Assembly: GCA_963741615.1 (NCBI GenBank) | Contig: CAVUIU010000019.1 | Coordinates: 558,001 to 622,000, forward strand | DNA: 64,000 nucleotides | Origin: UBA9676 sp963741615 | Lineage (GTDB): Bacteria; Actinomycetota; Actinomycetes; Streptosporangiales; Streptosporangiaceae | Reading direction: 5' to 3' | Translations under genes and position numbers: made by a program | Shown: piece by piece, positions 1 to 9,597 of the stretch | How positions within the stretch are numbered: the stretch's first letter is position 1 | Layout of the letters: every line of letters begins with the position of its first letter | The notes under the pieces: model-generated | The model's database searches: none | Seen by the model: only the letters and a program-made list of their open reading frames with translations | What the model was told of the DNA's origin: nothing

Positions 1-2
1 CC

Positions 3-872
3 CTGGCCGGTGCCAGCGCGGGGATCACGCTCGGCCTGGCCGGCCTGGGCGCGGGCCGGCTGCCGGTCGAGGTGTTTGCCTTCCTCGCCTGGTTCAACGC
101 GCTCCTGGCCGTTCTCAACCTGCTGCCAGGTGCCGGGCTGGACGGCGGGAGGCTGGTGCAGGCATGGGCATGGGCCCGGTCAGGGGATCGGGCCCGCGCC
201 ACCGTGACGGCCGCCCGGGTCGGCCAGTTCGCCGGGGCGCTGCTCGTCGCCGGCGGGGTGGCCATGCTCGCGCTGGGTTACCTCGGCGGTATCTGGGCCG
301 GGCTGGCCGGACTGGCGATGGTCAGTGCGTCCCGGGCGCAGGCACGTGAGGTGCTGGCCATCACGGCCCTGGCCGGCCTGCGCGTGCATGACGTTCTCCC
401 CGGGCCCCGGTCCGCCGCCGTAGGCGTCCCCGGCTGGCAGACGGTCCGGTCGTTCCTCGACGGCGGCATCGCCACCGGGGCCATGACCGGGAACGCGACG
501 GCCGGCGGAGCGGAAGGCGGGCTGGCCGCCAGCGGCGCGCTAGCTTTTCCGCTGCGGGACTTCGACGGCCACGCGGCGGGGTTGCTGACGCTCAGCCAGC
601 TGGCGCTGGTGCCCGCCGAGCGCCGTGACCGGTTGCGGCTCACCGACGTGGCGACCCCGGTCGCCGATGTGGTCACCACCACGGAGGACGAGCCGCTGGG
701 ACAGTTGCTCGCCCGGCTGTCCATCCGCCCCGCCACCCCGGCGGCGCTGCACACCGCGGGGCATGCGCTGGTGGTCGCCGAGGACGGCGCCCCGGCCGGG
801 GTGCTGACCCCCAGCGACTTCAGCCGGGCCGGCCATCTCGGCCGGCTTCGCAGCGGACGCCGGGAACCCTGA
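3..872 (+). CDS. Site-2 protease (M50 family) with C-terminal CBS-like region, 5' end missing
   Basis: The frame is open at the left edge, so only the C-terminal 289 residues are present. Near the start is a hydrophobic segment followed by NLLPGAGLDGGRL, which matches the NxxPxxxxDGG motif that supplies the third zinc ligand of site-2 proteases. The first catalytic motif HExxH must lie outside the window. After two more membrane segments, from about position 390, comes a soluble region ending LVVAEDGAPAGVLTPSD, typical of the CBS domains of actinobacterial M50 proteins. The family cuts membrane-embedded substrates inside the bilayer; the substrate here is unknown. The TerC-like gene follows four bases after the stop and may be co-transcribed. 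Confidence 0.85.
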   Translation: MAGASAGITLGLAGLGAGRLPVEVFAFLAWFNALLAVLNLLPGAGLDGGRLVQAWAWARSGDRARATVTAARVGQFAGALLVAGGVAMLALGYLGGIWAGLAGLAMVSASRAQAREVLAITALAGLRVHDVLPGPRSAAVGVPGWQTVRSFLDGGIATGAMTGNATAGGAEGGLAASGALAFPLRDFDGHAAGLLTLSQLALVPAERRDRLRLTDVATPVADVVTTTEDEPLGQLLARLSIRPATPAALHTAGHALVVAEDGAPAGVLTPSDFSRAGHLGRLRSGRREP

Positions 873-876
873 TGTC

Positions 877-2020
877 ATGAACGTCCTCCACGTTCCCTTC
901 TGGGCCTGGGCCGCGACTGCCGCGGCCCTTGCCGTTCTCCTGGGCGCTGACCTTGTCATCAGCGCCCGGCGGCGCAGACCGGCCAGCCTTGGCGAGGCGG
1001 CGCTGTGGACAGGTGCGACGATCGCGCTGGCGGTGGCGTTCGGCGCGCTGATCGCCACCGTCGGCAGCGGGGCCGCGGCCGGCCAGTTCTTCGCCGGCTG
1101 GCTGACCGAATACAGCCTGTCGCTCGACAACCTGCTGGTGTTCCTCCTGCTGATCAGCACCTCCGGGGTGGCACGTCAGTACCACAGCCGGGTTCTGCTG
1201 CTCGGGATCCTGCTCGCCCTCGTACTGCGCGGCCTGCTCATCGGCCTCGGCGGTGCGGCCCTGCACCGGTTCGGCTGGGTGGAGTACCTCTTCGGGGCGT
1301 TCCTCGTCTACGCCGCCGTGCGGATGGCGGCGCGCCGGGGTGGCCCCGCGGCCGGGGCGGGAGACAGCAGCGCGCTGCGGGTCGCGCGCCACTTCATGCC
1401 GGTCGCGGCCCGGGGCGACGGTGCCAGGCTGACGACCCGCGTGCGGGGGCGCCGCTACGCCACACCGCTGCTCATCCTGGTCATCGCGATCGGGGTAACC
1501 GACGTGCTGTTCGCCGTCGACTCCATACCGGCGATCTTCGGCCTCACCCGCGACCCGTTCCTGGTCTTCTCCGCCAACCTGTTCGCCCTGCTCGGCCTGC
1601 GTCACCTCTACTTCGTTGTCGGGGGGCTGCTGAGCCGGCTGGTGCACCTGGCGGCCGGACTGGCCGTCATCCTCGGGTTCATCGGGCTCAAGCTCATCAG
1701 CGAGGCGCTGCTGGGCAACGGCGTTGATCACCTCGGGCCGGTGCCGGTCCCCCACGTGGGCGCCGGTGTGTCGCTGGTTGTCATCGCCGGGGTGCTGATC
1801 GTCACCACGGTGACCAGCCTGGCCGCCGGCCGGCACCAGCCCGCCCTGGCCGGGCACCCGGCCAGGCCGGGCCATGCGGGGAAGAAAGCCCGGCCAGCCC
1901 GCCCAGCCCGCCCGGCCCGGCCAGGAACGGAACGCCCGCAGCCGCCGCCGTGGGCTGACCGGGCCCCGTCCGCCGGGCAGGCGGACGGCTGCCAGTTATA
2001 CCTGGCCCCGGGGGGGCTAG
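877..2020 (+). CDS. TerC-family integral membrane protein (probable frameshift at its 3' end)
   Basis: The protein has about nine hydrophobic segments and the TerC signatures YSLSLDNLLVFLLL (acidic residues in a membrane helix) and DVLFAVDSIPAIFGLT. TerC proteins are linked to tellurite resistance and metal-ion (manganese) export. As written, the frame does not stop here: it runs antisense through proS to position 3024 (715 aa), adding about 335 residues with no membrane or family features. A run of seven G at 2010-2016 sits just before TAG at 2018-2020. Removing one G puts that TAG in frame and gives a protein of about 380 aa, the normal TerC size plus a Pro/Ala-rich tail. That TAG lies in the palindrome CTAG that also holds the proS stop. 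I chose 2020 as the end for this reason. Confidence 0.75.
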
Positions 2021-3732
2021 GCCGTGTCCTCAGCGCCCGCGAGAGCCTCGCGGGCACGCCGCGCAGCCTCCCCCAGGCCGACGCTGACCGTCTCGCCGGT
2101 GGCCCGCCTGGTGATCTCCACCAGGCCATCGGCCAGGCCGCGTTTGCCGACGGTGATCCGCAGCGGGATGCCGGTCAGTTCCGCATCGCGGAACTTCACC
2201 CCCGCCCGCTCGGCCCTGTCGTCGATGATGACCTCTACGCCGGCCGCGGTGAGCTGCTCGTACACCGCCTCGCCCGCCTTGGCGACCTCGGTGTCCTCGG
2301 CCTGGGCCACGGTCACCACGACGGCGAACGGTGCCACCGAAACCGGCCAGACGATGCCGCGGTCGTCATGATGGCGCTCGACGATCGCCGCCATGGCCCG
2401 CTCCACCCCGATGCCGTAGCAGCCCATGGTGGGGTGCACCCGTTCGCCGGCGGAGTTGAGCACCATGACGCCGAACGCCTTGGTGTACTTGTAGCCGAGC
2501 TTGAAGATGTGCCCGACCTCGATCGCCAGCAGCAGCTCCAGCGGCTCGCCGCACCGGGGGCACGGCTCCCCGGCCGCGACTTCGCGCAGGTCGGCCCAGG
2601 AGCCGACGGCGATGTCCCGGTCGATGTCCACCCCGCGCAGGTGCACGTCATCGACGTTGGCCCCGGTGACCATGTCCCGTCGCCCGCGCAGTGCCTCGTC
2701 CGCGATGACCGGCAGGCCGGTGACCGCGACCGCGCCCAGGCTTCCCGGCAGCGCACCCAGCGCGGCCGAGATCTCCTCCGCCTGCGCCGGGCGGATCGAC
2801 GCGGCCGCCGTCGCGTCGGTGAGCTTCTGCTCGTTGAGCGCGTGGTCACCGCGCATCAGCACCAGGGTGAGCTGGCCGTCCAGCACGTAGACGAGGGTCT
2901 TGATCTGCCGGTCGGCCGGTGCGTCGTAGCCGGTCGCCAGGTCCTCGATGGTCCGCACCCCGGGAGTGCCGAACCGCTCCAGGGCAGCCGGCCCCGGGCC
3001 GTCGGCGACCTGTGCCAGGGCTGAGGTGGCCTTCTCCACGTTGGCGGCGTAGCTGCACGCCGGGCAGCGGGCGATCAGGTCCTCGCCCGCGTCCGACGGG
3101 CACATGAACTCGGTCGAGTCACGGCCGCCCATGGTCCCGCTCGACGCCTCCACCGGGATCGCCGGGATGCCGAGCCGTTCGAAGATCCGCAGGTAGGCGG
3201 CATGGTGACGGTCGAAGGCGGCGTCCAGCCCGGCCGCGTCGAGGTCGAAGGTGTAGGAGTCCTTCATCGTGAACTCCCGCACCCGCAGCAGGCCTGCCCG
3301 CGGCCGGGGCTCGTCGCGCAGCTTGGTCTGGAACTGGTACCACGCCTGCGGGAGCTGCTTGTGGGAGTTCAGTTCCTGCGCGAGGACCGAGAAGACCTCC
3401 TCGTGGGTCATGCCGAGCGCGAGCTCGGCACCCTTGCGGTCCTTGAGCCGGAACATCTCCTCGCCCATGAGCTCCCAGCGCCCGCTGCGCTGCCAGATCT
3501 CCGCCGGGTGCATGACCGGCAGCAGCACCTCCTGGGCGCCGATCAGGTTCATCTCCTGCCGGATGATCTCGATGACCTTGGCCCGCACCCGCACCGCGAG
3601 CGGGAGCAGGCAATAGTGCCCCGCCATCAGCTGCCGGATGTACCCCGCGCGGAGCAGCAGCCGGTGGCTCGCCGCCCCGGCGTCCGCCGGGTCCTCCCGC
3701 AGGGTCGGGATGTGCATCTGTGACCAGCGCAT
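2017..3732 (-). CDS. proS: Prolyl-tRNA synthetase, bacterial type with editing domain
   Basis: A 571-aa class II synthetase that charges tRNA-Pro. Class II motif 2 is seen around EPRPRAGLLRVREFTMKD and motif 3 around GCYGIGVERAMAAIVE. Between them, residues roughly 225-410 form the YbaK/INS editing insertion that removes mischarged alanine (DIDRDIAVGSWADLREVA region). The C-terminal anticodon-binding domain follows. Length fits the bacterial ProRS with editing domain (about 565-570 aa). I chose the ATG at 3732 (MRWSQMHIPTLREDP), the usual family N-terminus; the frame extends 21 codons further upstream without homology. The stop is tail-to-tail with terC. Confidence 0.97.
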   Translation of the reverse strand: MRWSQMHIPTLREDPADAGAASHRLLLRAGYIRQLMAGHYCLLPLAVRVRAKVIEIIRQEMNLIGAQEVLLPVMHPAEIWQRSGRWELMGEEMFRLKDRKGAELALGMTHEEVFSVLAQELNSHKQLPQAWYQFQTKLRDEPRPRAGLLRVREFTMKDSYTFDLDAAGLDAAFDRHHAAYLRIFERLGIPAIPVEASSGTMGGRDSTEFMCPSDAGEDLIARCPACSYAANVEKATSALAQVADGPGPAALERFGTPGVRTIEDLATGYDAPADRQIKTLVYVLDGQLTLVLMRGDHALNEQKLTDATAAASIRPAQAEEISAALGALPGSLGAVAVTGLPVIADEALRGRRDMVTGANVDDVHLRGVDIDRDIAVGSWADLREVAAGEPCPRCGEPLELLLAIEVGHIFKLGYKYTKAFGVMVLNSAGERVHPTMGCYGIGVERAMAAIVERHHDDRGIVWPVSVAPFAVVVTVAQAEDTEVAKAGEAVYEQLTAAGVEVIIDDRAERAGVKFRDAELTGIPLRITVGKRGLADGLVEITRRATGETVSVGLGEAARRAREALAGAEDTA

Positions 3733-3810
3733 GAGTGCGGGCTTCCTCGTCGTGGGTGATCGCCGCCGCCCGCCGTGCAACGGGGCGGGAGACACCGAGC
3801 TTAGTCCCGG

Positions 3811-5337
3811 TTACCCGGTGCGCGCTCGGCTGCCGGGCTCGAGCGGCGGCGCGCCGACCGGGCAGCAGGTGAGGCACTCCGGTTCCGGCAGCACGTGATC
3901 GTCCTCCGGGCGCAGCACCGCGTTGTCGATCGTCACCGCGGACAGGACTGCCGCGGCCACCAGCAGGCCCGCGCACACCACCATGGCTGCCTGGAACCCG
4001 CTTTGAAACGATCCGCGCTCACGGAAACCGGCGCTGGTCAGCCCGACCGCGAGCGGCAGCCCCGCCACGGCCAGCAGGCCCGCCGCCCTCGCCACCGCGT
4101 TGTTGACACCGCTGGCCACCCCGGCGTGGCGGACGTCCGCGCTGGCGAGGACGGTGGCGGTCAGCGGCGCGACGGTCGCCGACATGCCCAGCCCGAACAG
4201 CACAACGGTGGGCAGCACGTCAGTGACGTAGGAGGCGCCCGGCCCGATCCGGGTCGCCAGGAGCAGGCCGGTGGCGGTGACGAGCGGACCGGCGGTCATC
4301 AGCCAGCGCGGGCCGAACCGCTGGGCGAGCGCGCCGGCCCGCGACGACAGCAGGAGGAGCAGGATCGTCGAGGGCAGCAGCGAGACCCCCGCCTCCAGCG
4401 GCGTGAATCCCACGACCACCTGGAGTTCGAGCACGAGCAGGAAGAGCATGCCGCCGAGCGCGGCGTAGACCAGGAACGTCACGACGTTGACGGCGCTGAA
4501 CTGGCGTGAGGAGAAGATCGCCAGCGGCAGCATGGGGGCGGCCCGCGAGCCGGGGCGGGCACGCCGGTGCTCAAGGAGCAGGAAACCCGCGGCCGCGGCC
4601 ACGCCCACCGCCCCGCTGACCGCCGCCCGCGCCACGCCGTGCGCGGGGGCCTCGATGAGCGCATCGGTGATCCCGGCCAGGGCGAGCGCCGCGAGCACGG
4701 CGCCGGCCACGTCAAACCGGCCGCTGGCCATGGGATCCCTGGTCTCCGGCACGTGCCGGGCCGCCACCGCCACCACGGCCACCGCGAGCGGGAGGTTGAG
4801 CAGGAAGATCCACCGCCAGCCGATGGAACCGACGATCCAGCCGCCGAGGAAGGGGCCGACGGCGGCGGCGACCCCGCCCAGGCCCGACCACGCGCCGATG
4901 GCCCGGGGCCGGTCGTTCGCCTGGAACGTGGCCTGGATGATGGCCAGCGAGCCGGGTGTGAGCAGCGCGCCGCCGATTCCCTGCAGGGCGCGGGCGGCGA
5001 TGAGCATGCCGATGTCGAGGGAAAGCCCGCACAGCGCGGAGGCGAGCGCGAACCAGACGACGCCGATGAGGAAGACCCGGCGCCGCCCCAGCCTGTCACC
5101 GAGCGAGCCGCCGAGCAGGATGAGCCCGGCCAGGGTGAGGGTGTAGGCGGTGACGGTCCACTGCAGCCCCGCCAGGGATGTGCCCAGATCCTTGCCGATG
5201 GTGGGCAGGGCCACGTTGACGACCGTGCTGTCGAGCAACGCCATGCTCGACCCGAGCACGGCGGCAGCCAGCACCCAGCGTCCCCTCGGCTCTGCCAGCC
5301 GGATGCCGGCCGATGCCTGCGAGATCGCGGCCGCCAC
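3811..5337 (-). CDS. MFS drug exporter, DHA2 (EmrB/QacA) family
   Basis: A 508-aa polytopic protein with about 14 predicted membrane helices, the number typical of the DHA2 branch of proton-driven multidrug antiporters. The start region contains LDSTVVNVALPTIGKDL, a hallmark of the family in helix 1, and motif A appears as GDRLGRRRV in the loop between helices 2 and 3. The C-terminus is cytoplasmic and short with two cysteines (ECLTCC). No regulator adjoins it: proS lies downstream on the same strand and a divergent deacetylase gene upstream. The substrate cannot be told from sequence. Confidence 0.93.
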   Translation of the reverse strand: MAAAISQASAGIRLAEPRGRWVLAAAVLGSSMALLDSTVVNVALPTIGKDLGTSLAGLQWTVTAYTLTLAGLILLGGSLGDRLGRRRVFLIGVVWFALASALCGLSLDIGMLIAARALQGIGGALLTPGSLAIIQATFQANDRPRAIGAWSGLGGVAAAVGPFLGGWIVGSIGWRWIFLLNLPLAVAVVAVAARHVPETRDPMASGRFDVAGAVLAALALAGITDALIEAPAHGVARAAVSGAVGVAAAAGFLLLEHRRARPGSRAAPMLPLAIFSSRQFSAVNVVTFLVYAALGGMLFLLVLELQVVVGFTPLEAGVSLLPSTILLLLLSSRAGALAQRFGPRWLMTAGPLVTATGLLLATRIGPGASYVTDVLPTVVLFGLGMSATVAPLTATVLASADVRHAGVASGVNNAVARAAGLLAVAGLPLAVGLTSAGFRERGSFQSGFQAAMVVCAGLLVAAAVLSAVTIDNAVLRPEDDHVLPEPECLTCCPVGAPPLEPGSRARTG

Positions 5338-5522
5338 CGTTCGATCCTCTCACCGCCCGCCGGCTGGGGGCCAGCGCGGCGCGTGCCCGCTGCGCGGGGC
5401 AGCGCCTGCGCGGCTGGCCCGACGGCTCCCGGCTGGCCGGTCCTGGCCCGGCTGGCCTGGCCAGGACCGGGCGTGGGAGCCTGGGACCGGACAAGCCGGG
5501 CGACCGCCGTGAGGGAGACGCA

Positions 5523-6224
5523 ATGGAGCCAATGCCGGAGGACTGGGAGCGGGCCGTCGCCGTGGTCGCCCACCCGGACGACCTGGAGTACGGCGCCGCC
5601 TCGGCGGTCGCCCGCTGGACCGGGCAGGGCAAGCAGGTTGTCTACGTGCTCGCCACCAGGGGCGAGGCCGGCATCGAGGGGATGGCCCCCGACGTGGTCG
5701 GGCCGCTGCGGGTGGACGAGGAACGGCGCAGCGCCGCCCTGGTCGGCGTGAGCGAGGTGGACTTCCTCGACCATGCCGACGGGCTGGTGGAGTACGGCAT
5801 CCCGCTGCGCCGCGATCTGGCCGCCGCCCTGCGCCGCCACCAGCCCGACGTGGTCATCACCATGAACTTCGACCTCACCTGGGGCGAGGAGGGGCCCGTC
5901 AACCACTCCGACCACCGGGCGGTCGGCCTGGCCACGGTGGATGCCTGCCGGGACGCGGCGAACTCGTGGCTGTTCCCCGACGCGGGCGCGGCCTGGAACG
6001 GGATCAAGACGATCTATGTTGCCGCCAGCGGCAACCCCACCCATTTCGTGGACACCACCGCCACGATCGAAGCGGGCATCGCGTCGCTGCGCGAGCACAA
6101 GGCCTACCTCGACGGCCTGGGCCGCGACTTCGATCCCGACGAGTTCCTGCGGAACATGGCCGGGTTCGTCGGCCTGGCCGCCGGCTGCGAGTACGCGGTG
6201 GGACTGCGGCGCTACCCGGTCTGA
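5523..6224 (+). CDS. PIG-L/LmbE-family deacetylase (MshB-like)
   Basis: A 233-aa protein with the zinc-binding motif AHPDD at residues 16-20 and the second metal site NHSDHRAVG, both typical of the GlcNAc-PI deacetylase/MshB superfamily. Members hydrolyse N-acetyl groups from sugar conjugates such as the mycothiol precursor or mycothiol S-conjugates. Which substrate this one uses cannot be decided; mshB itself is usually nearer 290-300 aa, so an Mca/BshB-like or general PIG-L deacetylase is likely. The start at 5523 is ATG preceded by GGGAG; the frame is open upstream but without family sequence. It is divergent from the MFS gene. Confidence 0.9.
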   Translation: MEPMPEDWERAVAVVAHPDDLEYGAASAVARWTGQGKQVVYVLATRGEAGIEGMAPDVVGPLRVDEERRSAALVGVSEVDFLDHADGLVEYGIPLRRDLAAALRRHQPDVVITMNFDLTWGEEGPVNHSDHRAVGLATVDACRDAANSWLFPDAGAAWNGIKTIYVAASGNPTHFVDTTATIEAGIASLREHKAYLDGLGRDFDPDEFLRNMAGFVGLAAGCEYAVGLRRYPV

Positions 6225-6246
6225 CCCGGCGGCAGGCCGGCTGGGC

Positions 6247-7239
6247 CTACCGGTGAGTGAGCACGACCCAGACCTGGCCGCGGGCGAAGGTCATCGGCTG
6301 GCCGGACGCCGTGGTGAAGGTGGTGCCGCCGTTCGCGGTCGGCCGCGACCAGTGCGCGGTCCAGGCCTGGCCGTCGCGCAAGACGATCGCGGTGCCGGAC
6401 CCGGTGCTCTCCGCGTACGGCGGGCGGCTGCCGTACTCCTTGAACTGGGAGGTGCGCACCGTCGTGTGCTGGATCACCACCGTGGCGGCCGAAAGCCGCG
6501 CGCCGCCGGAGGTGACCGCCGGGCTCCCGTCCATCGACACCAGCCAGCGGCCCGCCTTCGCCGACCACGTGAACCTGAACGAGGCCGCCTGGTACGACAC
6601 CGGCTCCGACCGGGTGGCCTCACCGCCAGCGGGCGGCGGCCCGAACCGGAACCCGATGTCGTGCGCCTTGCTCGCGCCGGGTGCCTGCGCCAGCAACTGC
6701 CGCGTGTGCGCGTAGAGGTTGTAGGGGGCGGCGCGGCTGAAGTCACGGTAGTACCCGCGGGCGGTGCCGGCGTACAGGTTGACGATCCGGGCGGTCCGGT
6801 GGATGTAGGGGAGCAGCCTGGGTGTCGCGCCGGAGAAGGCGAACGCCGGCCGCCCGAACTGCCGCAGCAGCGCCAGGTCGTCCTCCCGCGCGCTGCGCAC
6901 CGGCCCGATGACGGGCGGGAAGTGGGAGGAGAAGATCGCCAGGAACCGGCTCAGCCCGCCTTCGACCGGCAGCACGTAGACGATGTCGGCGTGGTTGAGC
7001 CCGGTCTGCGGCCGGGCCAGCGCGATGTTGTCGATCTTCACGGCGAGCACCCGGCTCAGCGAGGGCACGGGCTCGCCGGTGAACGGCGACAGCAGCTGTC
7101 CGGACGGATGCGTGGGCGTCTCCGCCACCCTGCTCGCGTGCCCCCCACCGTGCAGCGCGAACAGCGCACCGGCCACCAGGCCGGCCAGGACGACCACCGC
7201 CGCCACCAGGACGACGGCCTTGTGCCGTGTCCACACCAT
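6247..7239 (-). CDS. DUF3048 (YerB-type) membrane-anchored extracytoplasmic protein
   Basis: A 330-aa protein with one N-terminal hydrophobic anchor (residues 7-28) and a large exported part. The sequence SRVLAVKIDNIALARPQTG followed by ADIVYVLPVEGGLSRFLAIF and GPVRSAREDDL is the standard N-terminal half of DUF3048; the C-terminal half (YGSRPPYAESTGSGTAIVLRD) is also complete. Bacillus YerB is a putative lipoprotein of unknown biochemical role; here a plain membrane anchor seems to replace the lipobox. ATG at 7239 was chosen because GAGGTGG lies just upstream; the frame extends 15 codons further. The function is unknown. Confidence 0.88.
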   Translation of the reverse strand: MVWTRHKAVVLVAAVVVLAGLVAGALFALHGGGHASRVAETPTHPSGQLLSPFTGEPVPSLSRVLAVKIDNIALARPQTGLNHADIVYVLPVEGGLSRFLAIFSSHFPPVIGPVRSAREDDLALLRQFGRPAFAFSGATPRLLPYIHRTARIVNLYAGTARGYYRDFSRAAPYNLYAHTRQLLAQAPGASKAHDIGFRFGPPPAGGEATRSEPVSYQAASFRFTWSAKAGRWLVSMDGSPAVTSGGARLSAATVVIQHTTVRTSQFKEYGSRPPYAESTGSGTAIVLRDGQAWTAHWSRPTANGGTTFTTASGQPMTFARGQVWVVLTHR

Positions 7240-7399
7240 GAGAACCACCTCACGCCGGCAAGGCGGCCCGCTCATGCGTGACACGAGCCCGCCTGCTCAC
7301 TCCAGTTTCCCTCAGTCAGTGTGGCTGGCTGAGCACGCGCCCGCACCCGGCTAAGGGCCGGATTTTCCCGCCGTTGGTCACCGCGTTCCGGCTGGCGCC

Positions 7400-8878
7400 T
7401 CAGCCGACCGGCCAGCTGTGCACCGGCTCACCCGTGTGCATGAACGTCAGGTAGCGCTGGGTCATCTCGTGCAGTGCCGTCTCCCGGTCCAGCCCGTTGC
7501 GCCCTTGGAGCATGTGCACGGTCTCGGTCTGCCAGGTTGACCCGGTCCGGCCCGTCAGGCAGCGCTGCTCGATCACCGCCAGCATGCGTTCGGCCTGGGA
7601 GCTGTCGACCTGCCAGCGCCGCAGCCCTTCCCGGGCCAGCGGCAGCAGCCGGCGCAAGGTCAGCTCGGTCGCCGGGACCTCACCCAGCCCGGGCCAGTAG
7701 AGGCTGGCGTCGATCCCGTGCCGGGCGGCCTCCATCAGGTTGTCGCGGGCGGCCGCGAACGACATCTGCGTCCAGATCGGCCGCTCGGACTCGGCGAGCA
7801 TGTGGACGAGGCCGTAGTAGAAGGCGGCGTTGGCGATGATGTCGATGACGGTCGGCCCGGACGGGAGCACCCGGTTCTCGACCCGCAGGTGGGGCTCGCC
7901 GTCGTCCACCGCGTAGACCGGGCGGTTCCAGCGGTAGACGGTGCCGTTGTGCAGGGTGAGCTCCGCCAGTTCGGGGGTCGCGCCGCTCTCGAGTTCCGCC
8001 ACCGGGTCGTCGTCGTCGATGAGCGGCAGCAGCGAAGGAAAGTAACGCAGGTTCTCCTCGAACAGGTCGAACACCGAGGTGATCCAGCGCTCCCCGAACC
8101 ACACTCTCGGCCGCACACCCTGCACCTGGAGCTCCTCCGGCCTTGTGTCGGTGGCCTGCTGGAACAGGGGGATCCGGGTCTCACGCCATAGCTCCGTGCC
8201 GTACAGGAACGGCGAGTTGGCGCCAAGCGCGACCTGGATCCCGGCCACCGCCTGGGCGGCGTTCCAGTAGTTGCCGAACGCCTCGGGGCTGACCTGCAGG
8301 TGAAGCTGGACGCTGGTGCAGGCTGCTTCCGGCATGATGCTGTCAACGTGGGTGACCAGGCGCTCGGGCCCCTCGATGGCGATCCGCATCTCCTCGCCAC
8401 GCGCCGCGCACATCTGCTCGTTGAGCAGCCGGTACCGGGGGTTGGGCGACATCGCCGCTTCGGTGGTGTCCCGTTCCCGCAGGGTGGGCAGGATGCCGAT
8501 CATCGCCAGCCGGACACCGGTCTCCCGCGCCCGCCCATCGGCGTAGGCAAGGCTGTCGGCCAGGTAGCGTTCCAGCCCGGCCAGCGCGTCGTCGGCCAGC
8601 GGGCGGGGGGCCAGGTTGACCTCCAGGTTGAATCTCCCCAGCTCGGGCGCCCAGTCCCCGTGGCCGATCGCGGCGAGCACGTCCGCGTTGCGCACCGACG
8701 CGTGCCCGGCCTCGTCTACCAGGTAGAACTCGACCTCCAGCCCGACCTGCTGCGGAGCTTCCTTGAACCGCGCGTCCTGCAGCATCCTGGCGAAGACGTC
8801 CAGGCACCGGCGGACCTTATCCCGGTAGCGTCGCCGGTCCTGCTGGCTGACGATGATCGCGGGAACATCCCTGCCCAT
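7400..8878 (-). CDS. Glutamate-cysteine ligase family protein (GCS2 type)
   Basis: A 492-aa carboxylate-amine ligase. GLEVEFYLVDEAG near residue 45 and GRFNLEVNLAPRPL near residue 82 match the ATP/Mg and glutamate-binding strands of the GCS2 fold, and LRVENRVLPSGPT around residue 330 matches the conserved C-terminal active-site strand. Actinobacterial members join glutamate to an amine or thiol; some feed ergothioneine synthesis (EgtA), others have unknown substrates. No egtB/C/D genes adjoin, so EgtA is not supported. The start at ATG 8878 (MGRDVPAIIVSQQD) agrees with the usual N-terminus; the frame extends 36 codons further upstream, across the likely promoter. Confidence 0.88.
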   Translation of the reverse strand: MGRDVPAIIVSQQDRRRYRDKVRRCLDVFARMLQDARFKEAPQQVGLEVEFYLVDEAGHASVRNADVLAAIGHGDWAPELGRFNLEVNLAPRPLADDALAGLERYLADSLAYADGRARETGVRLAMIGILPTLRERDTTEAAMSPNPRYRLLNEQMCAARGEEMRIAIEGPERLVTHVDSIMPEAACTSVQLHLQVSPEAFGNYWNAAQAVAGIQVALGANSPFLYGTELWRETRIPLFQQATDTRPEELQVQGVRPRVWFGERWITSVFDLFEENLRYFPSLLPLIDDDDPVAELESGATPELAELTLHNGTVYRWNRPVYAVDDGEPHLRVENRVLPSGPTVIDIIANAAFYYGLVHMLAESERPIWTQMSFAAARDNLMEAARHGIDASLYWPGLGEVPATELTLRRLLPLAREGLRRWQVDSSQAERMLAVIEQRCLTGRTGSTWQTETVHMLQGRNGLDRETALHEMTQRYLTFMHTGEPVHSWPVG

Positions 8879-9260
8879 GCCGCCCTCCACCTCGCGACCA
8901 TGGGTGATGGCCTTGAACACAGCCTTACATGCCACCCGCGCCCTGAACAGATAGGACATTCCTTGCATAACGGAAAATCCGGGCAAACGCCGCTACCCGT
9001 GCCGGCCCCTGCCCCGCGAGCCGGGCACGCCCGGCCATCCGTGCCGATCCGCCGCGAGGAGGCGGGAATCCCCTGGGCGGACGCATCGGCGACGCAACGG
9101 GCCGCCGCCGGCGGATGACGGCAGGACACGCGCAAGCACCCCCGTACCCGCGCCGACCCGGCCGGGCGGCCGGTCCCCCGTCGGCCCCACGCCAGCGCCG
9201 GATCGTTATCCGGCCGTTTTCACCGGGAAGGCGCTCGGCGGCCGCGTCGTCAGGTGCTGG
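8879..9260. other. Intergenic stretch of about 380 bases, no gene recognised
   Basis: The part next to the ligase gene (about 8925-8990) is less GC-rich than its surroundings and holds TTGCAT- and TATCTG-like hexamers, so the ligase promoter is probably there. The rest is very GC-rich, carries no ORF with family likeness and no strong hairpin that I can see. Confidence 0.4.
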
Positions 9261-9368
9261 CTACATCTTGCGCATGCGCCGCATGCGGGAGATGTCCGCG
9301 CGGCCCGCGAGCAGGAAAGCAACCGCACCGACGAGCGTCAGCCCGAGCGCCAGCTTCCACCATTTCAT
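9261..9368 (-). CDS. Small single-span membrane protein (35 aa), DUF6893-like
   Basis: A 35-residue ORF beginning MKWWKLALGL. It has a hydrophobic helix at residues 5-21 followed by a basic tail rich in Arg and Met (RMRRMRKM). Its ATG at 9368 has a good ribosome-binding site (AAAGGGGG, about 10 bases upstream). Tiny proteins of this layout, hydrophobic helix plus DI-R-Met/Arg tail, are widespread in actinobacteria and usually grouped as DUF6893; the family name is from memory. The function is unknown. Confidence 0.6.
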   Translation of the reverse strand: MKWWKLALGLTLVGAVAFLLAGRADISRMRRMRKM

Positions 9369-9597
9369 GTCCGAGTCCCCCTTTTCTCCTTACCGAACGC
9401 GCAGTTCATTCCCGCGTCCACGGTGGGTCATTACCCCGAAACACGGCCCTCTAGGCGTAGGGACCAGGTCGACCGATGTGTGCCCCGTGGGTGCCCGGCT
9501 GGCCCGCGTGCGGACAGGCCGCCCGCACGCGGGCGGCGGGCCCGGGACGCGCGGCCACGCACTGGCCCGGCGGCCCGGGCCGGGCCATGATGACGGG

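Noticed and set aside
2021..3024. C-terminal 335-residue extension of the TerC frame
   Set aside because: It is antisense to proS throughout, lacks membrane or family features, and disappears if one G of the G7 run is removed.
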